Positions 47,614-59,699 are shown, counted from the first letter of the stretch. The stretch: DNA of 64,000 bases from Dioscorea cayenensis subsp. rotundata (GCF_009730915.1 NC_052475.1:1860001-1924000); one strand, 5' to 3'. Made by a program: numbers and translations. Notes: generated by a model from the letters alone, not told the origin.

Positions 47614-49760
47614 CTAGAGGAGGTTGCCACTAATCCTTCTATGGAAGAAACACGGGACAATTCTAAAAGAGCGAATATGATTTACACAAGCCTCTCGAGT
47701 CGAGTAAAAAGAAATTCCACATGCATCACAATAACTAGCAATTTGCATATCGAGACCCGATCCGAAATAAGCGGTTTTAGAGCTAGTACCTTTTGCTCCA
47801 TCCGCTCCTGCTCCTTTCTTCTTGGTAGATTTAGGAGGTTCAATCAAATATCCAGCATCCTCCGTGAAACGGGAAGAAGGCTTTTTGGGTCTTTCACTTT
47901 TCACGAGCCTTCGATTTTACCCCTCACGACTTCATTATCCCGAACCACCATCGAAACCTTGGCAACAACTCTCGAATATTCCTCTCAAATTCGATGATCG
48001 AGCCATCCGACTCGAGATCAGCTCCCAAAGCAACCTCATCGGATGCTCTAGCTTGAACCCCTCATCCCCCTCATATAGTAACTCATCACCACTCCGGTTC
48101 CCAGTGATCACTAAGTAATGAGGCTGGAACCAGGGCCCAAACCCCTGAAATAAATTGCCACAAGAATCCATCTGGCGGTTCAATAGCAGGGGCAACTGAA
48201 AAATCCTTAAAATTTACTTCCGAAAAATCTTTGATAGCAAAATGAACCCCCCTATTATGATGGCCCTTCGGCTCGTTAGGTTCCCCGCTCCCTGGAGCCC
48301 ACTCCACCACTGAATCATCATTCTGCTTGGATAATGAAGCCTGGTCCACTTGCAAGCCCACATCACTAATCAATAGTGGGTCACCAAGTTCTTCATCACT
48401 GGCGGGCCTTGATCGTGGGCGAAGTCAATGATGGTCCCGCCAAGAGAACAATTGGATCAACATATCCAGCGATCCACCATTTGGGCCTCCATTTTTATTC
48501 AATAACTTCCTCTCCTTAAGGCCCAATAAGATCGCCCCAGCCTCTCTCTTATCCTGATCCATCGGATCAGATGCCCCCTCAACCCTGCTACCCATAACGT
48601 GGTCGAGTCGGATCACCATTCACCTCAACCCCGAGAGACGCATCCTTAAACTGATCCCTCATCTCATTAACATGTTCCCTCCCCTCCTTAAATTGTTCCA
48701 CCCTTTCCTTAACCTGTTCCTTCCCGTGATTCTCATCAACCTCGGACCGCTGCGGTGTTGCCACGTGCCCCTTTAACCTGTTCCAGTGGCGCCACCTAAC
48801 GAGAACCCCATTGTGCGACACGTCCCTGTGTCGATGCACTCGAACTCTCACCCACTTCTCTCGCATCATCGGCGCTCAGGAGGCCAAGAGCCCTCGGGAA
48901 CCGTCGGTCCTTCCGACTTATTTGCACGCTGCCGGATCGATGCATGTCCTTACCGCCAGCGGGATACTCCCATCGGTCTCTCGTGGGAGCAAGCTTCGAC
49001 CAATTTCCGGTGAGGACTTAGCATCAAAGCCCGCCACCAACCCTAACCTTCTCCACTGGCCTCGCCCGATTCAACATCACTCGCTCGTCCTCCGGCATGG
49101 GAGCAAGGCTCAACCACCGCCTGTACCCTTCACTTTATCCGTGCACCGATGTCCAGCGAGCCTCTTTGGTCGCATGTACCATCGTCCCCGCTAAGGCGAC
49201 ATCTCCACCCACTTTGGCATTAAGGACATATCTCCCAGCTCCCGCCGGAAAGTCGGCATTGCCCCACGCTCGCCTGTAAATAGAACATTGTACTTCCTCA
49301 TCCCCATGCTGAAGTCTATCTCCATTGGAAGCTTGACACCGTCCCGTCGCCGAACCAGAGCCGAGATAAAGTATTTGTGTGGAAGCTCACCGCTAGAGAG
49401 CAAATAGTTCCACCACTGGTGAGAACCTCCGCAATAATGGTCCGACACCAGCGTAGCAAGGGCAAATTCGGATATGCGACCATTGACCTTCTCCCGATGC
49501 TCTCCCGCCGCACCTAGCTCACGACCATCGAGAAATGTTTAGCAAACATGGTTCAGTCCTTTGTTGCTGTCGAGAAAGATCCCGCTTTACACGGCTCCTT
49601 GACCTCGATCCCTATTCTTCGCCGGGAGGGCAAAAAGAGCAATCATTCGAGAGGTGTAACCGTCGGCTAACTCTACGGTGATGATAGACGGGATAACTGA
49701 CGAAAGCAAGCTTGATTCGTTGACTAATCCCTCCTTCAACTAGAGACACTCGCCACTCTC
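47614..49760 (-). pseudogene. LINE ORF1 (gag-like) region
   Basis: Fragmented frames. 49448-49191 has SGELPHKYFISALVRRR and FSMGMRKYNVLFTGERG; 48869-48588 is charged and helix-like; 47904-47614 is lysine-rich with CDACGISF. This position and composition fit ORF1 of plant L1 elements. No single domain is complete enough to name. Confidence 0.55.
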
Positions 49761-50380
49761 GCCAATTCCTCCCTCAACTTCTCGGTTCGGGAGGTAGTGC
49801 AATGAGATTGTCGACCCTAGGGCTTAGAGATAACTCGCACCACATCGTCCATGGTCCCCGATCTCGCACCGCATGCGCCCGGAGAGCCCAGAGTCGTGTC
49901 CTTTCGTTTAGATCGGCGTGCGGTTTCCTTCTATCGCGGGCTTCTTCTCGGTTCTCACGGTGCACCTCGCCGCCATATGGCCCACACACGAGCACCTCGG
50001 GCTACGACTTGGTGTCTACATTCCGAGGCGTCTTGTGTGTGGTCCGGAGAAGCGACCACCACGCGTCTTTGTCCGGCGACCTAGGATGCTTAGTTCCCGT
50101 CATCTTGCTATGCCCTAGTCGAGCCACCGTTGGACAAGCAGGATGCCCTTCTTCACTCGACCGGCCTCTTACAAGACAACGAGCTAGCGGCCCTCTGCGC
50201 GTCCGTGAGATCTTTCTTAGTTGGAATCTTGTCCCTCGTAATCCCTCGCTAGACCGCTACTCCGGAGAACTCTTTTCACCCTTCCGTCACCACCACCACT
50301 CCCGTCGGAGACCCCCCAGAGGTTCTTCAGGAGGCTCATCTCTCCCTCCCCGTAGGATGGTTTTTTCTCCCCTTAACTAT

Positions 50381-51284
50381 ATTTTTGTAGTATTTGAGTT
50401 TAAAATTTTAGGGCTTTAAATTTACATTTTTATAATGTTTTATAGTTCTAAGAGTTTAGGGCTTATACGGCTCAAATTTGAAGTTTATAGGAAAAAAAAA
50501 TAATGTGGATGATTGTGGGATGGCCACATTATTCGGAAAATCTATTCATCAAATATAGCATGTAAATATATGTTAAATATTCTGGATGATAGTTGTGCAC
50601 GTGAGATTTTGTTTTGTCAAAAATGATTACACCTATTTTTGGTTGGTGGATGAGATTAGGTGAGTTAATTAAAAGTTTAAACTCTTTAAAAGAAATGAAT
50701 GAGAGTGAGAGTGAAGAAGTGGGAGAGAAAATATAAGAATATGAGTGAGAAAAATATTTTGAGAGTTAGTATATTCTCCTAATATAAGATTGAGAGAGTG
50801 TGTTGGTTTTCTCTTTAGAGAGATTGTAATTCCTGAAATTTTTTCACATTGTAAATTCTTCTATTTTTGCTCATAGTTTTTACCCTAATTATAGAGGAAT
50901 TTTTCACATAATATGTTTGTGTATTTTATTTTTCAACATTATTTTTTTTTTATTTTTATTTTTTGCTATGATCCTACTCTATTCGGTCCTACATTGTTAC
51001 AACAATATAGACTTTGCTCTATATATCAACATTATTAGATTTGGGTAGTCATGAACCTGGCTGTCAAGTTTGAATCAGTTACCTATTTTTGTAAATTATT
51101 TTACAAATAAAAAATAAATCTTGAAAAAAAAAAAATTTAGTTGGGATTTCATAGTAATTGTCTTTATTATGAATATATATATATATATATATATTGCCAC
51201 TATGAACCATGCATACATAATGTGTTTTATTTAATTTATTTGGAGAAGGCTTTAGGGGAAACAAGTGCCATAAGTCTTTAATTC
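50381..51284. other. AT-rich spacer
   Basis: Right end of the TIR element to 50547, then unremarkable AT-rich sequence with (AT)n at 51173-51194. No gene. Confidence 0.4.
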
Positions 51285-51610
51285 AATGGTTTGGAATTTT
51301 AAAATTATTCAGAGTCATTTGATTCTAGAATCTTATATTTTGTTCATAATATAATTACTAGGAATGTGATTCTTAAGTCATATTGACAAGACTATGTGTA
51401 ATTTCTATTTGATTGACTTAACATGGTTCAAACATTTGTTAGCTAAAAATCTTATATTATCAATTGTCTTTTTACAAAAATGTCTTCACATAATAAATGT
51501 TAAATATATTAAAATTCATTAATACATGTTATTATTAAAAAAATAAAATTTTAATTTTAAATTATTTAATTTTCATTAATATTAATTAAGCCAAACTGAA
51601 TTATTGGAAA
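51285..51610 (+). repeat. Dispersed repeat, inverted copy of 60405-60680
   Basis: Shares ATATAATTACTAGGAATGTG, AATCTTATATTATCAA, AATATATTAAAATTCATTAA, TACATGTTA and TTCATTAATATTAATTAA, in order, with the reverse complement of 60405-60680. The two copies lie about 9 kb apart in opposite orientation. No coding sequence. Confidence 0.7.
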
Positions 51611-51764
51611 AAAAAATCTAGTTTTTATTGAAACTAAAGAATAATCCTTTATGGAGTTAAAATGATAAAAAATACAAATGAAGTCATAATATATGGATTT
51701 AAAAATCTCATGTTATTGCTTAACATTTGGAGTGCCATCTCCTTTGTTTTCAAATGAATGAGCT

Positions 51765-52770
51765 GTTACTAGACAAGTAAGAATTCTATGCAACTGTGAT
51801 ACCAACTTAGCTTGTGTCCCCTCTAATAAAAATTTGTCAAATCATATATTATAGCTGTCTATTTAATCACCACCAATGATTAATTCTTTTTGTATTTTTA
51901 TTTTTAATATTTTCAAAACTTTTATCTTTGCCTTCCTTATCATTTCATTTGAAATTAAATTTTAATTTTTAAATCAAAGACGACCGCACCCTTTGCCGGT
52001 GTGCTCTTCACCGGACTCTTGATGCATGACTGCGTCATGCCCCTTTCTCTCATTTCATGCCCTTTCTCAGACTATTTTTTTCCCCAAATATTTTTTTTAA
52101 TTTTATTCACTTTATAAAAAAATATTTTCACGCTCCGTCGAGATACTACCCGCCTTAAACTCAATTTTCTCCTCTCGAGATTTCTTAGTCAAGCTTCTTT
52201 CCATCTCTTCCTTCTCCCTTTGGATCACATTAATTTAATTATTAAGCTTGTGAAATTTTTTGGTAATCTATGTTTTTTTTCTTTTTAATCTTTTCATTAC
52301 ATTGATATTTTAAGTTAATTTTAAATGTTTGCATGTGTCCTTCCCATTCATTGCAACTAACATCAATTAATGGAGTCCAAAACAAACAAATTAAACCCAA
52401 TAAAATCACATCTTTTATGCATAACAAACTTGAAAAAAATATATAGAAAATAAAAAAAAAAACAAATTTTTATGTAGAAATTAGACTTGTTTATGCATGT
52501 TCTTCGTGTTAGAATTTCCAGATTAGTCTAAAATCATGAAAAGATCCTGAAAACACCAACAAAACAAAAGGCAAAAATAATACATTAAAGTAAAGATAAA
52601 ATTTTTTTTAAATAAAATAAAAACATAAAAAAAATTAATCGTTGGAGCGAGTGGGTGATTAGATAGAGGCTAAGGTGGCTATATATCTGACTTGTCAAAT
52701 TTTAATTAGAGGGGGACACAAGTTGAGTTGGTATCACGGTTGTATAAAATCCTTACTCTTTTTAATTTTT
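51765..52770. mobile_element. Element with ~110 bp inverted arms
   Basis: The right arm (about 52645-52770) has GGGTGATTA, GACTTGTCAAATTTTAATTA, GGGGGACACAAGTTGAG and TTGGTATCACGGTTG. The reverse complement of the left arm (51765-51885) matches it in order. The arms enclose about 750 bp that include a short GC-richer piece (51980-52060) and AT-rich filler. No transposase. Confidence 0.65.
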
Positions 52771-53178
52771 GTAATTATTATACAATCCCACTTTTTAATA
52801 AAATACAATTAGTAAACCATAATATTATTATATATATTTCCATGTTTTTAGATCAACCAGTTTCTCTTTATTTTCTCTCACTAAAATTTCATTATCCTAG
52901 ATAAATCAATCTTTCCCTTTTTTTCCCTTTAACTTTTTATTTCATTTTTTTATATTCTTTCCATTTTTTTCTTTCACAGTTAAATTCAAACACTATATAA
53001 ATTTAAAAAAATTAATATAATACATTGTAAAAACTAGTGAACTAATCAAATTCAAGCTAATCTTACTCAATAAAAAATAAGAAAAACAAGGAAAACAAAA
53101 TCCAAATAAGACTCTAAACTCTAAAAGTTGCGCACATGTGCTTTTTGACATTCCAAAGTTTTTCATTCATCTTCATAA

Positions 53179-53517
53179 TTAAAAGTCTAAGTTCTCGAAC
53201 TGATCTGCCTGGATGAGTTCATCAATATGATGTTGAAAGAGAGGGTGGCCGATTGTGCATGTCGTTGTTATTATGGTGGTTGTTCCGCTAGTTGTAGTTG
53301 TTGTTGTTGTTATGGTACCTGTTCCAGTTGTTGTTGTTGTTGTTATAATCGAAGGTGGTGATTGTTGCAATGGTGTTTGTTGGAGAGGCGATGGTGGTTG
53401 TTCCGATGATGTTTGTTGCAGCGGAGATGGTGGTTGTTCTGATGGTGTTTGTTGTTGTAGGCTTCTCAACCAAAGAATAGTGTTGGCGATAGCAATAGCG
53501 ATCCATGTGTTTACCAT
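53179..53517 (-). CDS. Low-confidence Gln/Pro/Thr-rich small protein
   Basis: 112 codons. A mildly hydrophobic N-terminus (WIAIAIANTILWL) comes first, then imperfect repeats of SEQPPSPLQQT, a long Thr-rich run from ACN repeats, and a non-repetitive end, FQHHIDELIQADQFENLDF. The non-repeat ends and the tidy stop argue for a gene; the repeats and lack of homology argue against. It could be a small secreted or cell-wall protein. A similar Gln-then-Thr layout is seen in the spliced candidate at 57497-59667. Confidence 0.35.
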   Translation of the reverse strand: MVNTWIAIAIANTILWLRSLQQQTPSEQPPSPLQQTSSEQPPSPLQQTPLQQSPPSIITTTTTTGTGTITTTTTTTSGTTTIITTTCTIGHPLFQHHIDELIQADQFENLDF

Positions 53518-53520
53518 GGT

Positions 53521-54688
53521 TTCTTCTGTACAGAGTTAGATATAGCATCATATTAACAAAAAATTTGAATTTGATTTTAATTTGAATTAATATCTTGATT
53601 ATATTAATTTAGTTTTTATTTTAACTTAAAATAAAATTGTCTATCATTTTATCATTACAAATATGAAATATCCAATGTAAAACCTAATAAGTATTCTTGG
53701 TTGGTTGAAATGTTATTTAAATTCTTATTTAAAAAAAAATTATCTGAATCATTAAAAAAAAAATATTGCACGTCCATCCTGCACAGCAAGCGCAGGCATG
53801 GTGGGCACGAAGGGCAAAGTCCCATGGATGAGCTCAGAAGTTATCATGCGCATCCAACTTTTATATATACACTATGTTCTCTAATGCCTATGATTCAAAC
53901 ACTTGCACTTCACAGCTCTTGCGAGTTGTATTTTTTTTATAAAATCGACAAGTGATAAAGCAAAAAATATATGCAACTCTGGAAGAAGAATGAGAGGTAA
54001 TCCTCACAAATAACTCTCACAGGAAAATCTGAACATGAATTGTAATCTGAGAGGTTGGAAGCTAGGCTAAATGAAATCTAAACATTTCCTATAAATTATA
54101 TAATAATTAGCAGAAGCGAAGATACTTACCTACCCAATGGATATTTCTATGCCGTGCCATTCCCTTTTGTTGATCTATAATAAATTATAAAATCATTTGG
54201 CTCTGGATATATATATATATATATATAATCACCCCCACTCCCTGATTTAAATATATCATTATCCTAAATATCTGTTAAGATTAAGATACTATTTTGAGGA
54301 TATAGTTACAAATAACTAAATGTCATAACAAAGATAATTCAAATTAGATTGAAATTGTTAAGAGTGATGTGCTATTAAATGTGGTGACTAGTCATTGTTG
54401 ACTAGTCTATGTTAATGTATTCCATTGTATGTGTGTGTGTGGTCTTATCCGAAAAATTAGAACCAAAAAAAGAGAGTGAAGATGAGGTGAAGAAAAAAAA
54501 AATTATGCTGTGAAGAAATCTTGATGCATTTCATGATTTCATCCTCTGATGCATTTGAAGATATATTAAATGGAATTAAGCTATTGATATTGATGTTGCC
54601 TTTTACTGTGAAGTAGTATTGGTATTTCTATTCCTCTGGATCTCTTGCTGTTTTTATTGCAGACAAATACCAGAAAGTGAGAGATAGA
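53521..54688. other. AT-rich spacer
   Basis: No supported gene. It contains (AT)n near 54208-54226 and scattered short frames without codon bias. Confidence 0.4.
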
Positions 54689-54690
54689 AG

Positions 54691-55029
54691 ATGTATTTTT
54701 CCTATCTTACAAAGGCTGCATCTTTATCAAGTAAGGATCTTGTCATTGTCTATCTAGATTGTGTTTTTATGCTATCTATTGTGTTATTCACAACATGAGA
54801 ATCAAGCATTGATGTAAAAGCAAAAATACTTGTTTGAATTCAGATGAAAGTATGGTGGTTAGCCCTTTACTAAATTATATTCTTGGTCTACATTTAGCTT
54901 CCATTATTTTTTGCCAAGATGAGACTAAGCCGCTAAGAAAAAGCAAGGGTCTTGGCGGAGTAAGTGGAAGTGGAGCTCACTCACACATGGAGCATCCAGC
55001 ACACAACCACTACTCACACTCTCATCTAT
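54691..55029 (+). CDS. Low-confidence two-exon small ORF with His-rich tail
   Basis: Exon 1, 54691-54731 (MYFSYLTKAASL...), joins by a GTAAGG donor and a TTCAG acceptor to 54843-55029. The product contains a hydrophobic stretch (LLNYILGLHLASIIFC), a basic KPLRKSKG segment and a His-rich C-terminus (AHSHMEHPAHNHYSHSH). An earlier acceptor-like TTGCAG at 54656 suggests exon 1 may be internal to a longer transcript. No family recognised. Confidence 0.3.
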
Positions 55030-55942
55030 GATTCGAATTTTTCACCCCTAGTGAAGAGTTCTTACATGAAATGTCTTTACTGATCCTGTGGTGTTCTACA
55101 CATTAACTACTCTAACAGTTTCCACTAAAATTAGCATCCAGTTATCTTAATTTTGTGCGGTTGGGACTGAGATAAGTCTTGTTTGCCATGATTCTGCATG
55201 TATGAAAATAAATTTGGCAGCATTTGATTACAATCATATATGTATGTATGTATATATATGATCAAGTAAATGTTTTAAATTAATTACAATCATACTATGT
55301 AACTTACCAAAAAATAAAAAAATAAAAACTCATGTCTAACTTTCAGAAATTCTAGCCCAACAAACTTGAGGAAGTAATCTTGCTTTTTTATGAGAGTGAG
55401 TGGAACTTCACTCCTTTGCCAATCAAACATTAGGAATTGTTAAAATTAAGTTTACAAAATCTTTACTTCCCCAAACCTAACGCACAAAAGTGGCCAATGT
55501 TAACACTTTTCTTTGCAACTAAACATATACATCTTACAATTTCAATTGAAACCGTTACTTTCACACCTCTACTATTTTTGTAAATCATTTTTTTTAAAAT
55601 AGATAAATCACAAATTCATTATAAAAAATAAGAGGATCTCGGGGCTGCCGAAACAATAAAACAAAGACCCAGAGTCTAAAAATGAAGGTCAGAGGATGAA
55701 AACAAGAAAAAAAGAAAGAAAAGAAACAATAAATAGAAAGCCCTCACGCCAAAAGAGAGGGCATGCTAGAAACGCATATATCATATGTTTAAAGCAAAAC
55801 TATTCAACTTTTTCAAATTATAAAAACACACACACAAACAAGCAGGCGCACTACAGAGTTGACATTTGCTCATCTAAAAAAACAATATTACGACTTTTCA
55901 ACAAAATTATTAGAATAAAAATACAATACTCATATTGAGTAA

Positions 55943-56440
55943 TGCTATATAGAATGAAGAAAAAACACATGAAACCATCCACATGAATGATGTGGCGGGT
56001 GACGTGTCAAATTATTTTTAATTAAAAATAAAAAGGAGAAATTAGGACACAAATCTCTTTCTCGTATGGCTCAGTGCTCCCGGTGCGAGCTTCCCTCCTC
56101 CATGACCGGTGGTCGTTTTCCCTCCCATGACTAGCCCCGCGACTGAATGGGGCCGGGACCCAGAAGGGAGGCGAGGGAAGGACCGGAGGCGGGGAAGCGG
56201 GGAAGGGAAGTCGGGAGGCGGGAAGGGGAAGGGAAGCCGCGGCTGAATGGGGCGGGAGGCGGAGGAGGAAGCTCATGAGGCTGGGATTAGGAGTCCGAGA
56301 ACACACACAAATGAGAGAGAAGAGAAAGGACTCACGTGCTAATTCTTTTCTCCTTTTTATTTTTTAATTAAAAATTGACACGTCACCGACCACATCATTC
56401 TTAGTCGATTTCGATGTGATTTTTTTCGTAACTAAAAATC
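55943..56440. mobile_element. TIR element with a GC-rich interior
   Basis: GAATGATGTGGCGGGTGACG at 55985 is mirrored by the reverse complement of the right end at 56400 (GAATGATGTGGTCGGTGACG). Inverted similarity runs both inward (AATTAAAAATAAAAAGGAGA) and outward for about 40 bp. Between the arms, 56060-56300 is strongly GC-rich, unlike the AT-rich surroundings, with repeats of GACTGAATGGGGC. This may be a captured fragment of host sequence; the open frame there has no recognisable product. Confidence 0.7.
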
Positions 56441-57399
56441 TCCTGTTCCTGTTAAGAAAATTTTTTAGAATATTTTTTTTATATTATTTTGTAAATTATA
56501 ATCATTGAAAACAAGGAAAATGCTTTTGTCAATTAAAAATTAAATTAAGCATTAAAACAAAACATATATGTAAAATATTATTTTGTTATTAATAAAGATT
56601 CATATATCATGCATATGTATCTTTAGCCGCATATATATATATATATATACTATAATAATATCTAAAATAGGTGTAATTTATTTCTTCAATTCAATTGTAG
56701 ATTAGTATATCTAGATACTGATAAAAGTTTGGCTAAATGGGAAAATAATATAATTATTTGAATTAACTTTATGATAATAATAATTTAATTTAGGATTTAA
56801 TTTAGATGAAATAATTGTTAACTTGATAACTAAAATCTTATTTTAATTCTTAATAAGTACTTTGGATAATAATAAATTTAAATTATGAAATGGAGAGATT
56901 ATATTTTATGACTCACCCAATTAATCTCCTGTTCCTGTTAAGAAAATTTTTTAGAATATGTTTTTTTATATTATTTTTGTAAATTATAATCATTGAAAAA
57001 CAAGGATAATGCTTTTTGTCAATTAAAAAAATTAAATTAAGCATTAAAAACAAAAACATATATGTAAAAATATTATTTTGTTATTAATAAAGATTCATAT
57101 ATCATGTATATGTATCTTTAGCCGCATATATATATATATATATACTATAATAATATCTAAAATAGGTGTAATTTATTTCTTCAATTCAATTGTAGATTAG
57201 TATATCTAGATACTGATAAAAGTTTGGCTAAATGGGAAAATAATATAATTATTTGAATTAACTTTATGATAATAATAATTTAATTTAGGATTTAATTTAG
57301 ATGAAATAATTGTTAACTTGATAACTAAAATCTTATTTTAATTCTTAATAAGTACTTTGGATAATAATAAATTTAAATTATGAAATGGAGAGATTATAT
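56437..57399. repeat. Direct duplication of ~470 bp differing mostly in homopolymer length
   Basis: Copy 1 (56437-56904) and copy 2 (56923-57399) both start AATCTCCTGTTCCTGTTAAG and end GAAATGGAGAGATTATAT, separated by 18 bp. Across the first 200 bp, copy 1 is one or two bases shorter in at least seven A or T runs, with only a few substitutions. The remaining 270 bp look identical. Confidence 0.9.
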
Positions 57400-57496
57400 A
57401 TATATATATATATATATATATAACAACACCATATGAGAGAATGGTATAGATTGGAAGTGCTTTCGTGGGTTTCTCAGAACTTATAGTTTAATAGCC

Positions 57497-59174
57497 ATGG
57501 GTGGAGGTAAGTTTCTTTGTTTCTGCTGATTATTATATAACTATACCATATATTAAGATGTCATATATTCTGATTATTTCTGACATTCACCGCTAATTAC
57601 ATGGCCTCACTGGGCAGAGTTGTGAAGCTGAAGTATTAGAATCCTCCCCTTTGAAAACATAGTAAATATATGTATGTCTACACAAACCATTAATTTTATT
57701 TAACATTACTAAATCCGTCTCCAGCAACCATTTGGTTCCTTTTAATTAATTAATTTTTTTTTTTGCTGGGAATGAGCCCAACACCATTCATTCTACTGAT
57801 GATGTTTTAGTCTATTAGTATTGAGTTCTTTTATAGTGTTTATTTAGGGGAGAACCAAAAATCGAATCCTCGCTATGTCTTGAAATGTCTTTTCACAAAA
57901 AAATAATAATAATGTATATACCATTGCTTGATTGACCAATTTTTTTTATTTAAAACAAAAATATATATATATATATAGTGTTTTTTATTGTTTTTTTCAT
58001 GGTGATGGCATATATGTATATTGTATTGTTTATTACTCTCTATTCACTCCCCTGTTTGGTTTTTGTTTTTTTATTTTTATTATTTTTTTCATGAATATAT
58101 ATATGTAGATATGATTTTTGTGTTTTTATTTTTTGTTTACATTGTTTTGTTTGTTAGGGTTTTTTTAACAATAAATAGATATATTCATTATTTCCCATGT
58201 TTGGTTTTTATTTTTTTATTTTTTTATTTTTTTATTATTTTTCATGAATATATAGATGTAGATTTGATTTTGTGTTTTTATTTTTTGTTTACATTGTTTG
58301 TTTGTTAGGATTTTTTTAACAATAAATAGATATATTCATTATTTTTCTATATATATATATATATATTGATTTTTATTATTTGTATATTATTATATTTATT
58401 GTTTTTTTATTTATATTGATCCAAAGGTTGTACATGCATGCATCATTGTGATGCCATTGTTCACACATTAAATACTGTGTGAAACAAGTGAAAATGCTGT
58501 ACAGCCATTGAATTTGAATCAAATAACATATCTTATTTAAAGACGTGTATGATTTTCTAGAGCTAATTCTTGTCCTTCGTGTTCACTGTGCCTAATCTTA
58601 CTGCTTACTGTGCACAATGGACTTGCGTTATTTTTAATGCATTCAATTTATTTTTGAAGAAAAGAATTAAAATAAAAATTTTGATGTGCTGCTTCTGTTA
58701 TGGTTATGAGTCAAGTCCTTGACCAAATTCAGAAATTTGAACCCAATCCAGAGTACATATTAGGTTTAGCATTTGAATATTCCAATGATAAACTGATGGG
58801 AAAATTTTATTTAATTTAAATTAATATAATCATGATGTTAATTCAAAATAAAATTCGAATTAATATAAAAATATATATTATTTTTATAGAGGTTATTTAT
58901 TTATTGATGAATTAATAATATATTAATTTATCAATAAATGAATATTATTAATGTAGAGGGAGTTTTCCTATTTTTATACAATTAGGAAAAACAAAGACAA
59001 ATGAAGATAAATGAAAACATAGATACCAAACTTATATGCAATTTATGCATATATGAGGAATAACTTGCGGAATGATTTTCTAAATTTTTTATCAAAATAT
59101 AAAAATAAAAAATAAAGTCGAAATTCCCATAAAGATTTCAAAAAACCATAACCAAGTGCTATATTCACACAAAC

Positions 59175-59221
<47 letters not shown>

Positions 59222-59667
59222 GTAATAATAATAAATTTTTGAAAATTAACATAAGTGTTTTTAATGGTTGGAAGATAAGCGTAACGCAAATTTGCAAGTA
59301 TATTTTAATATAAATAGAAGCAGTCTAAAAATTTCAATACTATAAATTTTATATAGTACTTTATCTATGCATTGGATGAATTATTAATTTATAATTTCAC
59401 TAGGTTTTATAAAGTTTTCAAACAATTATTATCTTATGCATTTTGAGAAATTATTAATTTAGTGCATTGACCAAAATATGATGCTATGCTTAATTTTATG
59501 CAGATAGAACTAGGGAACAACCACAACAGCGGAAACAACAATCAACATCAACATCAACGACTTTCACAGCTTCAGTAATAACCTCTGGACCAACCGCTGT
59601 AACAATAACAACAACAACTATTGGAACAACCCATGCAACAACAATCACCGTTGCCAACCCTCCCTAA
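57497..59667 (+). CDS. Low-confidence two-exon Gln/Thr-rich small protein
   Basis: ATGGGTGGAG at 57497-57506, in good start context, is followed by GTAAGTTTC. The matching acceptor TTTTATGCAG ends at 59501. Joining gives about 55 codons: a Gln/Arg-rich head (DRTREQPQQRKQQ), a Thr/Ser-rich body with TASVITSGPTAVTI, and ITVANPP before TAA 59665-59667. Phase is consistent. The proposed intron of about 2 kb is full of low-complexity sequence. No family recognised; it could be chance. Confidence 0.3.
58055..58346. repeat. Tandem duplication of a ~145 bp T-rich unit
   Basis: Copies at 58055-58199 and 58200-58346 share TTTTTGTTTACATTGTTT, TTTTTAACAATAAATAGAT and ATATTCATTATTT in the same order, with small differences. 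Open frames here are by-products of the T-rich sequence. Confidence 0.8.
59176..59233. repeat. (AAT)n microsatellite
   Basis: About 19 AAT units with one AGT interruption. Confidence 0.85.
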
Positions 59668-59699
59668 CAACATCATGCATATTCATGAAAATTTTAGAG

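Larger units (their letters stand above)
43795..50380 (-). mobile_element. Old L1-type LINE retrotransposon, full-length or nearly so
   Basis: Reading right to left: a 5' GC-rich region, ORF1-like gag region (about 49760-47614), apurinic endonuclease (about 47520-46990), reverse transcriptase (about 46260-45260) and a C-terminal zinc-binding RVT region (about 44560-44230), then a 3' tail with TTTTATCCATCTTTCAAA. All frames are interrupted by many stops and shifts, so it is inactive. The flanks TTTTATAGTATTTTG (left) and TTTTTGTAGTATTTG (right) could be a worn target duplication. GC content is clearly above the surrounding spacer. Confidence 0.88.
43520..50547. mobile_element. TIR DNA element that hosts the nested LINE
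   Basis: The left end, GAATAGTTTTTTCTAAATAA then CGTGG at 43520, matches the reverse complement of the right end at 50547, GAATAGATTTTCCGAATAA then TGTGG. The left subterminal part (43540-43690) is also similar to the reverse complement of 60990-61123, another member. Subterminal hairpins such as ATAATGTGG...CCACATTAT (50500-50533) are present. Apart from the inserted LINE there is under 0.7 kb of element sequence and no transposase. The superfamily (Mutator-like or other) is unsure. Confidence 0.55.

Noticed and set aside
49802-50419. 205-codon plus-strand frame
   Set aside because: Lies antisense in the GC-rich 5' region of the LINE; no recognised domain and no codon pattern beyond GC bias.
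58021-58308. 95-codon Phe/Tyr-rich frame
   Set aside because: Produced by a T-rich tandem duplication; no real protein features.
59043-59297. Frames with poly-Leu/poly-Ile runs
   Set aside because: Translation of the (AAT)n microsatellite.
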